A DNA stretch of 64,000 nucleotides, taken from contig OX638327.1 in the NCBI GenBank assembly GCA_951812745.1, positions 1,415,914-1,479,913 of the forward strand, read 5' to 3'. Made by a program: the position numbers and the translations under genes. The notes below the pieces were generated by a model. It made no database searches. It had not been told where the DNA came from and worked only from the letters and a program-made list of their open reading frames with translations. The DNA comes from an uncultured Nitrospirales bacterium (GTDB lineage Bacteria; Nitrospirota; Nitrospiria; Nitrospirales; UBA8639). Positions 16,425 to 25,862 of the stretch are shown in pieces (position 1 is the stretch's first letter; the number at the start of each line of letters is the position of its first letter).

Positions 16425-19049
16425 ATGGGTCAATCAGAACTGAAGCCACTACTGAAACAATATTGGGATATCAAACAACACTATTCGGATACGATTGTCT
16501 TTTTTCGCGTGGGTGATTTCTATGAAATGTTCTACGAGGACGCGAAAGAGGCTGCTGCCCTGCTCAATATCGCTCTGACCACCAGGGACAAGAACAGCCA
16601 CAACCCCGTTCCCCTCTGCGGGGTGCCGTACCACGCGGCCACGAGCTATCTCGCCAAGTTGTTGAAAGCCGGGAAAACCGTTGCGCTCTGCGAGCAGGTC
16701 GAAGACCCCAAGGAAGCCAAGGGGCTGGTCAGACGGGAGGTCGTCCGACTCTATACACCCGGCACGATCTTCGACGATGAATTGCTGGACTCCAAAGCGG
16801 CCAACTTCCTGGCGGCCTTATCTGTTCGACTCGATCCGGCCCATTCGCGTTGCGGTTTCGGGCTCGCCTCCATCGATCTTTCAACCGGACAATTTCTCAT
16901 TGCGGAATTTGCCGAGCAGGACTCGATGCTTGACGAACTCATCCGCCTTGGCCCTCAAGAAGTGATTATCCCGGAAAAAACGGAAGCGATCGCCCTCGAC
17001 CGGCTCTTAGCCCCCCTGCGCTTGCCTCGCGTGACTGAACAGCCTTCCGCCTATTTCGAATCGCACGCTTCACAGGATATTCTCCGGGCTCATTTCGAAA
17101 TAGACCACGTGGACGAGTTGGGTCTCTCTCCCGCAGGGCCCGGGATCCAAGCGGGGGGGGGCATTCTGCGTTATTTGAAGCAGACCCAACCGACCTTGAA
17201 GCACGACCATATTCAAAAACCGGAACTCCTTGCACCTACTCGGGAGATGCACCTGGATGCCATGACCATGCGTAACCTGGAACTGGTCCAGGCGTTGCAT
17301 CCCGATCAACAACACGCCACCTTGCTGTCGGTTCTCGACCACACGGTCACGGCGATGGGAAGCCGGCTTCTCCGTCAATGGATCGTTCGGCCCCTGGTTG
17401 ACAACGAATCCATTCAGCGCCGTCTCAATGCGGTGTCTACGTTCACGGACAACCTGAAGCTTCGCCTGCACGTTCGTTCGTTCCTCAAAGACCTGCATGA
17501 CCTCGAGCGATTAAGCAGCCGCGTGGTGATGGGAACGGCCACTCCTCGTGACGTTCTTCGTTTAAAAGAATCTCTGCAAATTCTCCCCCAGCTTTTTCTG
17601 CTTTTTGACGGCATGAGCGACCCTCTTCTCAACTCCGTTTTGCAGCGGTGGGATGCCCTTTCGGATGTCACCGCGCTTATTGAGGACTCCCTTGATCCCA
17701 ATGCGCCCGCTTCCATCAAAGAAGGACCGATCTTTCGGGACGGCGTCGACCCCGCCATCGATGAGCTGCGAAAGACGAGCCGCAACGGCGTGCGATGGTT
17801 GACCGATCTGGAGCAACGCGAACGAGAGCAGAGCGGTATTGACTCCCTCAAAATCAAATACAATCAGGTGTTCGGATATTATTTCGAAGTCACGAAAGCC
17901 AATCTGTCTCGTGTGCCGGAATATTTTCGACGGAAACAAACACTGGTGAATGCCGAACGGTATACGACCGAAGACCTTGAACGAATTGAAGCCCAACTGT
18001 CCGGGGCCAATGAGACGTTACGACGCGCCGAGCAAGAACGTTTTCAGGAGATGCTGCAACAGATGTCCGGCCACGTTTTCCGAATTCAAAAGATGGCCAA
18101 ACACCTGGCCCTACTCGACGTTTTCTCGACTTTTGCGGAGGTGGCTTCGAGAAACCGCTACGTCAAACCTGACATGCACGATGGAGGGATCATCTTCATA
18201 AAAAATGGTCGCCATCCGGTGGTTGAGCAGTTCGACTTGCCGGAAGGATTCATCCCCAATGACTCCTACCTGGACTTCGACGCCCATCGACTCCTGTTGC
18301 TGACCGGCCCGAACATGGCGGGAAAAAGCACGTTTTTGCGGCAAACTGGGCTGATTGTGCTCATGGCGCATATGGGCTGTTTTGTTCCTGCGACCGAAGC
18401 GAAAATCGGGGTCATCGATCGAATGTTCACCCGGGTGGGCGCTTCCGATAATTTGGCTTTGGGGTTGAGCACCTTTATGGTGGAAATGTTGGAAACCGCG
18501 AAAATTTTGCGTGGGGCCACGTCTCGCAGTCTTATCCTTCTCGATGAAATAGGGCGGGGAACCAGCACCTACGATGGCTTAAGCCTGGCCTGGGCAATCG
18601 CGGAACACATTCAAGACCGGCGGATACTCGGAGCGAGAACCCTCTTTGCCACTCACTATCATGAAATGACGGATTTGGAAAAGTTTCGGGAAGGCGTTCA
18701 AAACCTGACCGTCGCCGTGAAAGAGGATAAAAATCAGGTCATTTTTTTAAGAAAAATCAAACAGGGGAAGGCCGCTCGCAGTTATGGAATCCACGTGGGA
18801 AAACTCGCCGGATTACCCTCCACGCTCATTGCGAGAGCGGAAGAAGTGTTGGCTCAACTGGAACAAGAGACGGCTTCCGAGAGCATGAGCAACCGGATTC
18901 ATCAACAGGACCCTGAACACGAGGGTTCCTCAGCACCCCATCCCCATCCCCTCATCGAAGAAATCAAACAATTGGAATTGTTTTCCATGACTCCACTCGA
19001 AGCGCTAAACCGGTTGGCTGATATTCAAAAACGGCTGGACCACGAATAA
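16425..19049 (+). CDS. mutS: DNA mismatch repair protein MutS
   Basis: MutS recognises mismatches and small loops and recruits MutL. The 874-residue protein has the Phe-x-Glu mismatch-reading motif FYEMFYEDA near residue 29, a connector, lever/clamp, and a C-terminal ABC-type ATPase with GPNMAGKSTF, the signature and LILLDEIGRGTSTYDG. ATG 16425 is the family start, 7 nt after the tsaE stop, and the upstream open frame is only an overlap with tsaE. A run of nine G residues at 17153-17161, coding for a Gly triplet ahead of ILRYLK, could be prone to slippage. A strong terminator follows. Confidence 0.97.
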   Translation: MGQSELKPLLKQYWDIKQHYSDTIVFFRVGDFYEMFYEDAKEAAALLNIALTTRDKNSHNPVPLCGVPYHAATSYLAKLLKAGKTVALCEQVEDPKEAKGLVRREVVRLYTPGTIFDDELLDSKAANFLAALSVRLDPAHSRCGFGLASIDLSTGQFLIAEFAEQDSMLDELIRLGPQEVIIPEKTEAIALDRLLAPLRLPRVTEQPSAYFESHASQDILRAHFEIDHVDELGLSPAGPGIQAGGGILRYLKQTQPTLKHDHIQKPELLAPTREMHLDAMTMRNLELVQALHPDQQHATLLSVLDHTVTAMGSRLLRQWIVRPLVDNESIQRRLNAVSTFTDNLKLRLHVRSFLKDLHDLERLSSRVVMGTATPRDVLRLKESLQILPQLFLLFDGMSDPLLNSVLQRWDALSDVTALIEDSLDPNAPASIKEGPIFRDGVDPAIDELRKTSRNGVRWLTDLEQREREQSGIDSLKIKYNQVFGYYFEVTKANLSRVPEYFRRKQTLVNAERYTTEDLERIEAQLSGANETLRRAEQERFQEMLQQMSGHVFRIQKMAKHLALLDVFSTFAEVASRNRYVKPDMHDGGIIFIKNGRHPVVEQFDLPEGFIPNDSYLDFDAHRLLLLTGPNMAGKSTFLRQTGLIVLMAHMGCFVPATEAKIGVIDRMFTRVGASDNLALGLSTFMVEMLETAKILRGATSRSLILLDEIGRGTSTYDGLSLAWAIAEHIQDRRILGARTLFATHYHEMTDLEKFREGVQNLTVAVKEDKNQVIFLRKIKQGKAARSYGIHVGKLAGLPSTLIARAEEVLAQLEQETASESMSNRIHQQDPEHEGSSAPHPHPLIEEIKQLELFSMTPLEALNRLADIQKRLDHE

Positions 19050-19054
19050 AAAAA

Positions 19055-19080
19055 GGGCAGGACCTGAAAAGGTCCTGCCC
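19055..19080. terminator. Bidirectional intrinsic terminator
   Basis: A perfect 11-bp stem GGGCAGGACCT/AGGTCCTGCCC around a GAAA loop. It is flanked by a run of A on the left and TTTGCTT on the right, so it can end mutS transcription rightward and the exported-protein transcript leftward. Confidence 0.9.
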
Positions 19081-19102
19081 TTTGCTTCGCGAAAGCTTTT
19101 TC

Positions 19103-19756
19103 TTATTGCAACAAGCCCCCGAACTTTCCTTCTTTTGTCCCTTTGGACGTATGGGGCTTTTGGTTGGAGTAGGGAATAAACCCGGAAATCGGACCCACAC
19201 CCGGAATCATCACGTCATATTGCATCTTCTTGTTTTGTGCCCAATGGTTGTTGTCAATGGACTCCACGACGCCGATTGCACGCAGGCTGTGAATGCTTCT
19301 GGGCTTGTCTGGCGTACCGGCCACTTCAGGAATTTCTTTTACCGAGGTCACGACACGGTGATTTTGCTCGGTTTCCTGCATCACGAGTTCAACCAAGGTG
19401 TATTTGGAAGGCTCGGTCCCACTCATCACCGCCTGGCTGTGTGAGCCCTTACCAGCCGCGACGAGTTTTTTCCACACGCCATCATCTGCCGCGTAGACTT
19501 TCAAATTCTTTCCGGGGAAATATTTCTGCCAATAGTACCCGCTTTCGGCATTGCCCCCAAACACCGCGATGTTCACCCAGGCGGCTTTTTCATACGGATC
19601 GGTAACTGCCACTCGGCCATGCAGGGTGGTCGCTTGGCTGAGATCTCCCCACTCGAACCGTTCTTGGAATGCTTCAATGGCAAGCGCACTGGAGGCCATG
19701 CAACCCACCACGATCAAGGCAGTTAAAACGGCTAACCCTGATTTCCCAATTTTCAT
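19103..19756 (-). CDS. Exported protein of unknown function (217 aa)
   Basis: I do not recognise this protein. Residues 1-26 form a signal sequence: positive start MKIGKSG, hydrophobic core, VVGC that could serve as a lipobox, and a competing ALA-IE signal peptidase I site. The mature part looks beta-rich, with W, Y, G and N residues. A GAGGAGGAAGG ribosome binding site sits before ATG 19756. It is second in a two-gene unit with the 182-aa exported protein 83 nt upstream, and it ends at a shared bidirectional terminator. Both could lie in the periplasm or on the outer membrane. Confidence 0.85.
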   Translation of the reverse strand: MKIGKSGLAVLTALIVVGCMASSALAIEAFQERFEWGDLSQATTLHGRVAVTDPYEKAAWVNIAVFGGNAESGYYWQKYFPGKNLKVYAADDGVWKKLVAAGKGSHSQAVMSGTEPSKYTLVELVMQETEQNHRVVTSVKEIPEVAGTPDKPRSIHSLRAIGVVESIDNNHWAQNKKMQYDVMIPGVGPISGFIPYSNQKPHTSKGTKEGKFGGLLQ

Positions 19757-19839
19757 GATTCCTTCCTCCTCAATTAAGCGCTAAAAATAGAAACTCTTAA
19801 AATTGAATGAATCCCGTATATTCCAAACACGTTCGTCAG

Positions 19840-20388
19840 TTACTCGGCCGCAAGGACTTTGAATCCCGTGACGGTGTTGCCGTCGAGTTGCACTTCCATG
19901 GCCACCAAATTCTGTGACGCGTCGGTCAATTGCTTCATCAGCGCGGCATCCTTCACCCGTAACCGTACCGTCGTTTGCGGGTTGTACCATCCTGCATACG
20001 GACTGTTGCGCTCCTCACCACCTTGATACCCCCACGCACAGCACGCGAAGAGCGGATCAGGAATGGCCACGTCCCGGTCATCGGAAGCACGGCCAAGAGG
20101 GTCACCGGTTTCGCCGGGGTTGCTGGTGTTCCAATATTGAATGCCAAAGAGAATCTCGCCGGCCGGATTGTCTGCCCAATGAGCATACACGCGACCCTTC
20201 AAGCTTGCGGGTGCGGTCCCAACGAGTTTCATGTCTCCGATAGTGGCGACTTGATTTGGATCACCCGAACATTTTTTGTTGCTAGAACAGGGGCCCTTTT
20301 GGGCATCTGCCAGACCGATGAATCCAACGAACATCAGACCCGCAGCCAACATTCCCACGACGCCCCCACGGAAAAATGACTTCTTCAT
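19840..20388 (-). CDS. Exported protein of unknown function (182 aa)
   Basis: The N-terminus is a typical signal peptide (MKKSFFRGG, a long hydrophobic stretch, then LADAQ), cleaved near residue 29. The mature protein starts with a Cys-bearing segment (PCSSNKKC), has a CC pair near residue 116, and ends with a compact acidic/hydrophobic domain (VKDAALMKQL...TGFKVLAAE). I find no catalytic motif. A GGAGGGGG ribosome binding site and an upstream promoter with a roughly 150-nt leader suggest good expression. Probably a periplasmic or surface protein working with the 217-aa neighbour. Confidence 0.85.
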   Translation of the reverse strand: MKKSFFRGGVVGMLAAGLMFVGFIGLADAQKGPCSSNKKCSGDPNQVATIGDMKLVGTAPASLKGRVYAHWADNPAGEILFGIQYWNTSNPGETGDPLGRASDDRDVAIPDPLFACCAWGYQGGEERNSPYAGWYNPQTTVRLRVKDAALMKQLTDASQNLVAMEVQLDGNTVTGFKVLAAE

Positions 20389-20546
20389 TTCCCCCTCCTT
20401 TACTTAGGATGACATAATAAAAATAACGACTCGTACTTTTTAACCAAAATTCTCTTCACTTGCAACGAAAAAGCACCGCTCCTTTTCTCAAGGCGTGAGG
20501 GACCCGTTCGGCCCTCCCCACCTCCTTCTTTTAATCAGAGAGGCCC

Positions 20547-20575
20547 ATGCTACTCATCCCGTTGCAAGTTGTCAA
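20547..20575 (-). promoter_or_regulatory. Strong promoter for the exported-protein pair
   Basis: A perfect TTGACA (20570-20575) is 17 bp from TAGCAT (20547-20552). The start near 20540 gives a leader of about 150 nt before ATG 20388 that includes a GC-rich, partly self-complementary segment. The 216-nt gap after the M16 gene thus holds a separate transcription unit start. Confidence 0.8.
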
Positions 20576-20604
20576 GAGTCTTTCTAAGGAAAATTCACCC
20601 GTTT

Positions 20605-21882
20605 TCAGGCATGCGCAAAAAATTTTTCTTGAAAGATTTCCGGGTTCACGGGTCCCAACGCCGTTACGGACATTGAGCTTAAATCCAGGAGTTCCCGGCC
20701 TATTTCTTGAACATCCTGTACGGAAACGCGATCAATTTCAGACACGAGTTCCCGGAGGGACACGTACCGTCCCCGCGCGAGTTCATCTTTGGCCAACTTA
20801 TTCATTCGCCCATAGGTCCCTTCCAAGCCCAGCATCAAGGTCCCTTTTAATTGGTTTTTGGTTCGCTCCAATTCTTGAGGACGAGGCCCGCGTTTCTGCA
20901 ATTTTTTGATTTCTCCACACACCACGTCCACCACCGAGGACGCCTCTTTGGCACCACTCGCCGCATACATGGTCAACACCCCGCCATCTGAAAAGCTCGA
21001 CAATTGGGAATAGATCGTATACGCCAGCCCGCGTTTTTCCCGAATTTCCTGAAAGAGTCGGGAACTCATCCCTCCCCCGAGCAGGACGTTCAGCGTATGG
21101 GCCGCGTATCGGGCCGGATGGGCCACGGGCAGGCCCTTAAATCCCATACAGAGATGAACCTGCTCCAACCGCTTCTGATGCACCATGATCCCTCCCCGAA
21201 CGCGGGGCGGCTTCTGCCGTGGCAACCCATTCTCCTCACTGCCGACGGGGTTCCACTTTCCAAATGCGGCATTGACCAAAGCCTCGACCTTCTTCACTTC
21301 AAAATTCCCCGCCACGGCAATCACGGTTTTCTCCGGACGATAGTGTTGATCCAGATAGTGGAGAAGATCGCGCCGTTGAACGCGTTTCATGGTAGCCCGA
21401 TCACCCAGGATCGACCGGCCCAGGGGATGCCCCCGCAACACCTGCCTGGCATGCAGTTCCTGCACAAAGTCTTCGGGGTCGTCTCGAACCGTTCGGATCT
21501 CCTCCAACACGACCTGTTTTTCCCGTTCGATTTCCTTGCGGTCAAAACGGGAGTGATAGAAGACGTCGGCTAACAAATCGATCGCTTGCCCGATTTGTTG
21601 ATCCAACACTTTGATGTACAGGGTGGTGGTTTCATGCGTGGTAAAGGCATTCATCTCTCCGCCCAGACTATCGATTTCGTGAGAAATTTGCGTCGCGGAT
21701 CGACGGCGAGTGCCTTTGAACATCATGTGTTCAAGGAAGTGGGCAAGACCTTTTTGCCCGGGCCCTTCATCCCTGGTACCGACGTTTTCCCAGACACTCA
21801 GGGCGACGGACTTGAGCGATGGCATCCGTTCCATCACCAAGCGAATCCCGTTATCGAGGACAAGCTTTCGCGTCCAGGTCAT
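20605..21882 (-). CDS. M16-family zinc metalloprotease (YmxG/PqqL-like)
   Basis: An M16B peptidase of 425 residues with the inverted zinc motif HFLEH at residues 48-52, preceded by VENVGTRDE-like family residues and followed about 75 residues later by a downstream zinc-ligand Glu region. ATG 21882 (MTWTRKLVLDNG) matches the usual family start. A TTG at 21945 would add 21 residues. It follows pnp after 72 nt, the widely seen pnp-ymxG neighbourhood. Such proteins act alone or with an inactive partner subunit, and none is adjacent here. Confidence 0.92.
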   Translation of the reverse strand: MTWTRKLVLDNGIRLVMERMPSLKSVALSVWENVGTRDEGPGQKGLAHFLEHMMFKGTRRRSATQISHEIDSLGGEMNAFTTHETTTLYIKVLDQQIGQAIDLLADVFYHSRFDRKEIEREKQVVLEEIRTVRDDPEDFVQELHARQVLRGHPLGRSILGDRATMKRVQRRDLLHYLDQHYRPEKTVIAVAGNFEVKKVEALVNAAFGKWNPVGSEENGLPRQKPPRVRGGIMVHQKRLEQVHLCMGFKGLPVAHPARYAAHTLNVLLGGGMSSRLFQEIREKRGLAYTIYSQLSSFSDGGVLTMYAASGAKEASSVVDVVCGEIKKLQKRGPRPQELERTKNQLKGTLMLGLEGTYGRMNKLAKDELARGRYVSLRELVSEIDRVSVQDVQEIGRELLDLSSMSVTALGPVNPEIFQEKFFAHA

Positions 21883-21954
21883 TGTCTCGCTACCAAGATT
21901 GGGAAAATGGTCTGCCGGGATACCCGATGCAGTCTGGTCAAACAAGCCCTCCGG

Positions 21955-24057
21955 CTAGGAGGCGGCCGGGGGCTGTTCCGACTCCATTAACGCCTCTTTG
22001 CGGCTTAAACGAATTTTGCCCTGCCTGTCGATTTCCAAGACTTTGACCTTGACTTGCTCCCCTTCCGCCAGTTCATCAGCCACGGATTGGACCCGATGCT
22101 CGGCTAATTGTGAAATATGCACCAAGCCGTCGACGTTGGGTAAAATCTCGACGAAAGCGCCGAAATCGACGATCTTCCGGACGGTCCCCAGGTAGGTTTT
22201 CCCCACGACCGCTTCCTCCGTCAACCGGTTGACCATGTCAATCGCCTGCTGGGCCGACGCTTCGTCCACCGACGCAATCGTCACCAGACCCGTATCGTCG
22301 ACGTTCACCTTGACCCCGCATTCCGCAATGATGCCGCGAATGACTTTCCCGCCCGGTCCGATGACGTCGCGAATTTTGTCGGGTTTGATCTGCAGCGTAT
22401 AAATGCGAGGGGCATGGGGAGCCAGAGAATCCCGGGGAGATGAGAGGGATGCCTGCATTTTTTCTAAAATGTGGAGCCGTCCGGCCCGGGCTTGTTCGAG
22501 TGCCTGCCGCATCAAATCAATCGTGATCCCCTCGATCTTGATATCCATTTGAAGCGCGGTGATCCCCTCTCGTGTCCCCGTCACTTTAAAATCCATGTCT
22601 CCCAGATGATCTTCGAGTCCGAGAATATCCGACAAAATCAGGACCCGGTCGCCGTCTTTGATGAGCCCCATGGCAATGCCCGCCACCGGTTTTTTAATGG
22701 GCACGCCGGCATCCATCATGGCTAAGGTGCCCCCGCACACCGTGGCCATGGAAGAGGAGCCATTGGATTCCAAAATGTCCGACACAATGCGAATCGTATA
22801 GGGGAACGCCTCCTTGTCCGGCAACACCGACTTCAACGCACGCTCCGCAAGTTTCCCATGCCCGACTTCGCGTCGCCCGGGCGAACGCAATGGCCGGGCT
22901 TCCCCCACGCTGAACGGCGGGAAATTATAGTGGAGCATAAAGTTGCGGAAATATTCCCCTTCGAGCGCATCGATGCGTTGCTCATCGTCCGAAGTACCCA
23001 GCGTGACCACGGCCAAGCTTTGGGTTTCCCCCCTCGTGAACAGGGCGGAGCCATGCGTGCGAGGCAAAATACTCGTTTCGCACGTGATGGGCCGAATATC
23101 GGAAGCCCCCCGACCATCGGCTCGGACTTTCTTTTCCAAAATCATCTCGCGGACTTCATGATATTCCACGTCATGATAGACCTCTTTGACTTGCCGGCAT
23201 CGCACCGGGTCCTCCTCGCCCAGCTTGTCGACCGCGTCGGCCATGATCTGGTCCAACCGCTCTTGCCGGTCGCTTTTGTTGGCGATGAGCACGGCTTCTC
23301 GAATCGGGCCGGCCACCGATTCGCGCACCTGCCGTTTCAATTCCTCACCGACCGGCTCAACCGGCACCACCCGCTTGGTCCGCCCCACCAGCGCCTGCAA
23401 TTCGACGATTTTCGCCACAATCTTCTTGATTTCCGAATGGGCCAACGCCAATGCCTCCAGGAACACGGATTCGGACAGCCCATTCGCCCCGGATTCCACC
23501 ATCAGGATCGCGTCCTCGGTGCCGGCGACAACCAAATCGAGCTCGCTGCTCTGGAGTTCCTGCATATTGGGGTTGACCACGAATTGGCCGTTCACGCGTC
23601 CGATTTTGACGCCGGCTAACGGGCCGCCAAAGGGAATATCCGAGATCGAGAGCGCAGCTGAGGCCGCGGTGAGCCCGACCACTTCCGACGTCATCGATTG
23701 ATCGACCGAAAGCACCGACGCGATGACTTGGGTCTCATAAGAAAACCCTTTCGGGATCAAGGGGCGAATAGGCCGGTCGATGAGCCGGCTCGTTAAGGTT
23801 TCTTTTTCCGACGGAGCCCCTTCCCGCTTGAAATACCCTCCTGGAATTTTTCCGGCCGAATAGGCCTTTTCCAGATAATTGACCGTGAGCGGCAAAAAGT
23901 CCACATCCGGCTTCAATATCTTGGAAGACACTGCCGTGGCCAAGACCATCGTGTCACCATAGGAGGCCAACACGGCCCCATCGGCCAACTTGGCCATCCG
24001 ACCCGTCTCCAACCGCATCTTGCGTCCCGCTATATCCAATTCAACTGCTTGCACCAT
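21955..24057 (-). CDS. pnp: Polyribonucleotide nucleotidyltransferase
   Basis: PNPase is a phosphorolytic 3'-5' exoribonuclease and core of RNA decay. The 700-residue protein has two RNase PH domains (about 1-225 and 320-540), with GETQSLAVVTLGT and the metal/phosphate residues of the second core. A KH domain (GPGGKVIRGI near 560) and an S1 domain (about 620-690) complete it. It is in the standard rpsO-pnp order, where PNPase often autoregulates through its leader. That leader here is only 49 nt. Confidence 0.98.
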   Translation of the reverse strand: MVQAVELDIAGRKMRLETGRMAKLADGAVLASYGDTMVLATAVSSKILKPDVDFLPLTVNYLEKAYSAGKIPGGYFKREGAPSEKETLTSRLIDRPIRPLIPKGFSYETQVIASVLSVDQSMTSEVVGLTAASAALSISDIPFGGPLAGVKIGRVNGQFVVNPNMQELQSSELDLVVAGTEDAILMVESGANGLSESVFLEALALAHSEIKKIVAKIVELQALVGRTKRVVPVEPVGEELKRQVRESVAGPIREAVLIANKSDRQERLDQIMADAVDKLGEEDPVRCRQVKEVYHDVEYHEVREMILEKKVRADGRGASDIRPITCETSILPRTHGSALFTRGETQSLAVVTLGTSDDEQRIDALEGEYFRNFMLHYNFPPFSVGEARPLRSPGRREVGHGKLAERALKSVLPDKEAFPYTIRIVSDILESNGSSSMATVCGGTLAMMDAGVPIKKPVAGIAMGLIKDGDRVLILSDILGLEDHLGDMDFKVTGTREGITALQMDIKIEGITIDLMRQALEQARAGRLHILEKMQASLSSPRDSLAPHAPRIYTLQIKPDKIRDVIGPGGKVIRGIIAECGVKVNVDDTGLVTIASVDEASAQQAIDMVNRLTEEAVVGKTYLGTVRKIVDFGAFVEILPNVDGLVHISQLAEHRVQSVADELAEGEQVKVKVLEIDRQGKIRLSRKEALMESEQPPAAS

Positions 24058-24106
24058 GTATCTCTCTCCTTCTTGCCTTCATGCTCACTCCCGTTGAGAA
24101 GCGTTG

Positions 24107-24376
24107 TTATTTCCGTAGCCCTAATTTTCCAAGCAGGGCGCGGTAGCGCCCGACGTCTTTTCGATGCAAATAATCCAACAAGCGTCGGCGAAGGCTCACC
24201 ATTTTCAGCAACCCGTGCCGCGAATGATGGTCCTTTTTATGCATACGAAAATGGTCGGTTAAATAGTTGATACGGTTCGTCAACAAGGCAATTTGCACCT
24301 CTGACGAACCCGTATCCCGTTCGTGCCCCCGATGTCGCTGCACGATATCCGATTTTGCTTCCTTGACCGCTGCCAT
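24107..24376 (-). CDS. rpsO: 30S ribosomal protein uS15
   Basis: The 89-residue uS15 binds the 16S rRNA central domain near h20-h22. Conserved [14 protein letters not shown] and the [22 protein letters not shown]-type region are present ([16 protein letters not shown] here). The start ATG 24376 has an AAGGAGG-like ribosome binding site. It sits between truB and pnp as in most bacteria, and its 76-nt leader may carry autoregulatory structure. Confidence 0.98.
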   Translation of the reverse strand: MAAVKEAKSDIVQRHRGHERDTGSSEVQIALLTNRINYLTDHFRMHKKDHHSRHGLLKMVSLRRRLLDYLHRKDVGRYRALLGKLGLRK

Positions 24377-24452
24377 ACCAGCCTCCTTTTTCCTTATTTA
24401 TTTCATGATGTATTGCATGCTTGTTTCATGGAACGGCGTGAGCGAGTTGCGC

Positions 24453-25433
24453 TCAAGACGTCTCTCCAAACACTTTGACCATCTGCAATTGATGGCTCGA
24501 CACATCCGACGTCGCCGGGGCCCATTTGCCAAGGGCCAGCAACCGACCCATGTCATCTTTCACCCGAATCAACGTTTCCGCGGGGTGCGCCCGATGATCC
24601 TCCGACCAAAGGGCAACGTCCGAAACGGGCGTGCCATTCAACACCTTCCCCACCACGGCGGGATCAACGACCACCACCGGAAGATGGGCCAAGGCCTCAT
24701 CGAGATCCAGAAACGCTCCAGAGTGCTCGAACAGGTCATCGCCACGTCCGATTTCACCAAGCGGCCACGCCCGGTCGAGGTGAAGCGGTCCCACACGTGT
24801 TCGGGTTAATTGGCTCAGATGCCCACCCACGCCCAATACCTGACCGATATCCGCACAGAGAGTGCGAATGTACGTGCCCTTGGAACAGTGTACCCACAGC
24901 GTGACGTAGGGCAAGGCCAAGGCCCTAACCTCAATGTGATAAATGGTGATGGGACGCGCCTGGCGGTCGAGGGTTTTGCCTGCACGAGCCGCTTTGTACA
25001 GCGGTTGTCCTGCCACTTTGACCGCTGAATACATGGGTGGTACTTGCTGTTGTTCACCTTGAAATTGCGCCACCACCCCGTGAATGGTCTCGGGACGAAG
25101 TTCCTGGACGGAACAATCACGCACGATTGCGCCCGTGGCGTCTTGGGTCGTCGTCTCTTGCCCCAGACGCAAGACGGCCTCATATTCCTTATCCCAATGC
25201 AGAAGAAAGGCCGAGAGTCTCGTGCCTTTCCCCAGCAAGACGGGAAGCACACCGGTGGCGTCGGGGTCCAGGGTGCCGGCATGTCCAACTTTACGGACCT
25301 CCAGAAGACGGCGAACTTTGGCCACCACGTCGTGCGACGTGCACCCGGCGGGCTTCATGACGTTCAGCACGCCGTGCGGCGTCGCCGATGTCACGTGACG
25401 AGGAGGAATCCCATCAAGAATTCCGGCCATCAT
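24453..25433 (-). CDS. truB: tRNA pseudouridine(55) synthase
   Basis: TruB makes pseudouridine 55 in the T loop of tRNAs. The 326-residue protein has GHAGTLDPDATGVLPV with the catalytic Asp and the KGTYIRTLCADIG motif, plus a C-terminal PUA-like extension (about 245-326). Start codons ATG 25433 and ATG 25430 overlap the rbfA stop, and ATG 25433 is taken. An upstream open frame to 25463 has no support. Part of the infB-rbfA-truB-rpsO series. Confidence 0.97.
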   Translation of the reverse strand: MMAGILDGIPPRHVTSATPHGVLNVMKPAGCTSHDVVAKVRRLLEVRKVGHAGTLDPDATGVLPVLLGKGTRLSAFLLHWDKEYEAVLRLGQETTTQDATGAIVRDCSVQELRPETIHGVVAQFQGEQQQVPPMYSAVKVAGQPLYKAARAGKTLDRQARPITIYHIEVRALALPYVTLWVHCSKGTYIRTLCADIGQVLGVGGHLSQLTRTRVGPLHLDRAWPLGEIGRGDDLFEHSGAFLDLDEALAHLPVVVVDPAVVGKVLNGTPVSDVALWSEDHRAHPAETLIRVKDDMGRLLALGKWAPATSDVSSHQLQMVKVFGETS

Positions 25434-25861
25434 GCCTGCCCCCCGTCCCCGGATTCGCCCCAACCATCCCCTTCGCGCCCCGACTCCTCAATGGGAAGCA
25501 CGGCATCAAGGATTTGGCCGATCTTGTCCGCTCGCGAGCCACCCGAGTCGAACCAGAATACCACCTCCGGTGTATAGCGCAACTCCAAGCGCCGCCCCAA
25601 TTCCAATCGAACAAATCCGGCCGCATTTTTGAGAATCTTTCCGACGTCTTCCTCATCGACCTCGTTCCCCAACAAGGACACGTAGACGCGGGCTATGCGC
25701 ATATCGTTATTCATCTCCACGTCAACGACCGTCACGAACCGGAGCCGGGGATCCTTGCATTTTCTGGCAAGAATGTCCGCGACCTCCATTCTGATTTGAT
25801 CAGCCACCCTGACCGATCGTTTATACGCCGGTTTCGACACGACACTCACGCTTCTTCCCAC
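25430..25861 (-). CDS. rbfA: Ribosome-binding factor A
   Basis: RbfA helps maturation of the 30S subunit, binding near the 16S 5' helix. The 143-residue protein has the KH-type fold with RVADQIRMEVADIL and DPRLRFVTVVDVEMNNDMRIARVYVS. Its C-terminal 25 residues are a flexible Gly/Glu-rich tail. The start is GTG 25861, two nucleotides after the end of the DUF503 gene. GTG 25849 is an alternative. It is coupled to truB by an overlapping stop/start. Confidence 0.95.
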   Translation of the reverse strand: MGRSVSVVSKPAYKRSVRVADQIRMEVADILARKCKDPRLRFVTVVDVEMNNDMRIARVYVSLLGNEVDEEDVGKILKNAAGFVRLELGRRLELRYTPEVVFWFDSGGSRADKIGQILDAVLPIEESGREGDGWGESGDGGQA

Positions 25862-25862
25862 C

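Noticed and set aside
20400-20510. Riboswitch in the exported-pair leader
   Set aside because: The leader is long and partly self-complementary, but I could not match it to any known riboswitch consensus.
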